Source: Oscillospiraceae bacterium (GTDB lineage: Bacteria; Bacillota; Clostridia; Oscillospirales; Ruminococcaceae). From it: DNA of 15,428 nucleotides. Shown here one piece after another: positions 14,623 through 15,428 of the stretch. The notes under the pieces were generated by a model that was given only the letters and a program-made list of their open reading frames with translations, made no database searches and had not been told where the DNA came from. The stretch is taken from assembly GCA_900768125.1 (NCBI GenBank), contig CAAGBS010000007.1, positions 1-15,428 on the forward strand, written 5' to 3'. A program made the translations under genes and the position numbers. The first letter of the stretch is position 1; the number at the start of each line of letters is the position of its first letter.

Positions 14623-14651
14623 TTGACAAATTTGCTTTTTGCGTGTATAAT
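14623..14651 (+). promoter_or_regulatory. Promoter of the five-tRNA cluster
   Basis: A perfect TTGACA (14623-14628) and a perfect TATAAT (14646-14651) are separated by 17 nt. TTTGAAAAA lies at 14610-14618, and AAGTCG starts 5 nt after the -10 box, matching the tRNA-Leu and rRNA promoters. Confidence 0.92.
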
Positions 14652-14711
14652 ATAGAAGTCGCTTGACGAGAGATACAAAAGAAACGAAAACGAAAAGCGA
14701 TTTCTAAATGT

Positions 14712-14787
14712 GGAAGTTTAGCTCAGCTGGGAGAGCATCTGCCTTACAAGCAGAGGGTCATAGGTTCGAGCCCTATAACTTCCACCA
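14712..14787 (+). tRNA. tRNA-Val (anticodon TAC)
   Basis: The gene is 76 nt. Acceptor GGAAGTT pairs with AACTTCC, the discriminator is A and CCA is encoded. The anticodon loop CTTACAA sits on stem TCTGC/GCAGA, giving TAC. It is the first gene of the cluster. Confidence 0.96.
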
Positions 14788-14790
14788 TAT

Positions 14791-14867
14791 GGCCTGGTAG
14801 TTCAGTTGGTTAGAACGCCGCCCTGTCACGGCGGAGGTCGTGGGTTCGAGTCCCATCCAGGTCGCCA
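14791..14867 (+). tRNA. tRNA-Asp (anticodon GTC)
   Basis: The gene is 77 nt. Acceptor GGCCTGG pairs with CCAGGTC with one G-T pair, the discriminator is G as expected for tRNA-Asp, and CCA is encoded. The anticodon loop is CTGTCAC. Confidence 0.96.
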
Positions 14868-14873
14868 TTGCGT

Positions 14874-14949
14874 GCCTCTGTAGCTCAGTTGGTAGAGCAG
14901 GGGACTGAAAATCCCCGTGTCGTTGGTTCGATTCCGACCGGAGGCACCA
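14874..14949 (+). tRNA. tRNA-Phe (anticodon GAA)
   Basis: The gene is 76 nt. Acceptor GCCTCTG pairs with CGGAGGC, the discriminator is A and CCA is encoded. The anticodon stem GGGGA/TCCCC carries loop CTGAAAA. Confidence 0.96.
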
Positions 14950-14953
14950 ATAT

Positions 14954-15029
14954 GCGGATTTAGCTCATCTGGTAGAGCGCCACCTTGCCAAGGTGGAGGT
15001 AGCGAGTTCGAGCCTCGTAATCCGCTCCA
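14954..15029 (+). tRNA. tRNA-Gly (anticodon GCC)
   Basis: The gene is 76 nt. Acceptor GCGGATT pairs with AATCCGC, the discriminator is T and CCA is encoded. The anticodon stem CCACC/GGTGG carries loop TTGCCAA. Confidence 0.96.
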
Positions 15030-15034
15030 ATTTC

Positions 15035-15108
15035 GGCGCTATAGCCAAGTGGTAAGGCATGGGTCTGCAACACCCTGACCCCCAGTTCAAATCTGGGTGG
15101 CGCCTCCA
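15035..15108 (+). tRNA. tRNA-Cys (anticodon GCA)
   Basis: The gene is 74 nt. Acceptor GGCGCTA pairs with TGGCGCC, the discriminator is T as expected for tRNA-Cys, and CCA is encoded. The loop CTGCAAC sits on a stem whose outermost pair is T-T. It is the last gene of the cluster. No terminator is seen before the rRNA promoter 66 nt downstream, so readthrough into the rRNA operon is possible. Confidence 0.95.
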
Positions 15109-15174
15109 ACCCGCAAGGGATATGACCTTCGGTAAATGTTTTCAAAACTTTTTCAAAAAATTTTGAAAAACCTC

Positions 15175-15203
15175 TTGACAAACGGTTCCGAAAGTGATAT
15201 AAT
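15175..15203 (+). promoter_or_regulatory. rRNA operon promoter
   Basis: A perfect TTGACA (15175-15180) and a perfect TATAAT (15198-15203) are separated by 17 nt. The upstream A/T-rich block includes TTTGAAAAA (15162-15170) within a self-complementary TTTTTCAAAA/TTTTGAAAAA sequence. AAGTCGCTGAGAG follows the -10 box. Confidence 0.93.
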
Positions 15204-15207
15204 AAAC

Positions 15208-15428
15208 AAGTCGCTGAGAGCTAATGTGAACGAAAGCGATGAGTTAAGAAAAGCTCCTTGAAAATTGAACAATACAGAACGAATTAACATTACCTTGTCG
15301 ATTCCTTGGCAGAAATGTCGAGGTTGAGAGATGAGTAAATTCTGGATAAACACAGATTGCGTTAATTAAATTAACGCTGGCGTTTATCTGAACCAAGATT
15401 AGAATGCTCGAGAGAGCGTTTTGATACA
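15208..15428 (+). other. 16S rRNA operon leader with boxA-like site and processing hairpins
   Basis: Downstream of the promoter, GCTCCTTGAAAATTGAAC (15253-15270) is the boxA-like antitermination sequence usual in Clostridia rRNA leaders and spacers. A long hairpin follows: GATAAAC (15345-15351) pairs with GTTTATC (15382-15388) around an inner stem GCGTTAA/TTAACGC (15359-15365 with 15371-15377). A second hairpin, AATGCTC-GAGA-GAGCGTT (15403-15420), has a GNRA loop. The mature 16S start (AGAGTTTGATC-type) is not reached before the window ends. That a 16S gene follows is inferred from the leader. No protein gene is seen in 15109-15428. Confidence 0.8.

Noticed and set aside
14960..15181. 73-codon minus-strand open frame
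   Set aside because: It is antisense to tRNA-Gly and tRNA-Cys. Such products are a known mis-annotation class arising from tRNA genes.
15421..15428. Start of 16S rRNA
   Set aside because: The conserved AGAGTTTGATC-type 5' sequence is not present before the window ends, so only the leader was annotated.

Overview
The window reads as a chromosomal core segment of a Gram-positive Clostridia, most likely a Ruminococcus-like member of the Oscillospiraceae. This is inferred from a class I SAM riboswitch upstream of metK, a YerC/YecD TrpR-like regulator, TTGACA-17-TATAAT promoters, strong AGGAGG ribosome binding sites, and tRNA genes with encoded CCA next to an rRNA operon. The species is a judgement from gene content, not a database match. 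No insertion sequence, prophage or CRISPR array was seen.

Layout. Positions 1-126 hold a long inverted repeat. A minus-strand unit at 138-1437 runs from a TerD-family gene through a 44-residue membrane microprotein to a YbaK deacylase, with a terminator hairpin just before ybaK. A tRNA-Leu(GAG) gene with its own consensus promoter lies at 1611-1765. A second minus-strand cluster (1816-3979) carries a histidine phosphatase, a small Imm59-like protein, a TraB/GumN-like lipoprotein and a DUF2508-like protein. It is divergent from a plus-strand XRE regulator (4249-4917). A third minus-strand operon (10641 down to 4974) is rlmB, a large P-type-ATPase-like membrane protein that lacks the catalytic motifs, tadA, and a polysaccharide-type flippase.

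On the plus strand come the S-box riboswitch and metK (10834-12316), a possibly decayed small gene, then yerC, a class I methyltransferase and hslO (Hsp33). Next are five tRNA genes (Val-TAC, Asp-GTC, Phe-GAA, Gly-GCC, Cys-GCA) and the promoter and leader of an rRNA operon. The window ends before mature 16S rRNA begins.

Functional themes are translation quality and tRNA/rRNA modification (ybaK, tadA, rlmB), SAM supply (metK) and use (rlmB, the methyltransferase), and stress response (TerD, Hsp33). The two items most worth follow-up are the pseudo-P-type ATPase with its roughly 425-residue charged N-terminal tail, and the matching architecture of the three stable-RNA promoters.
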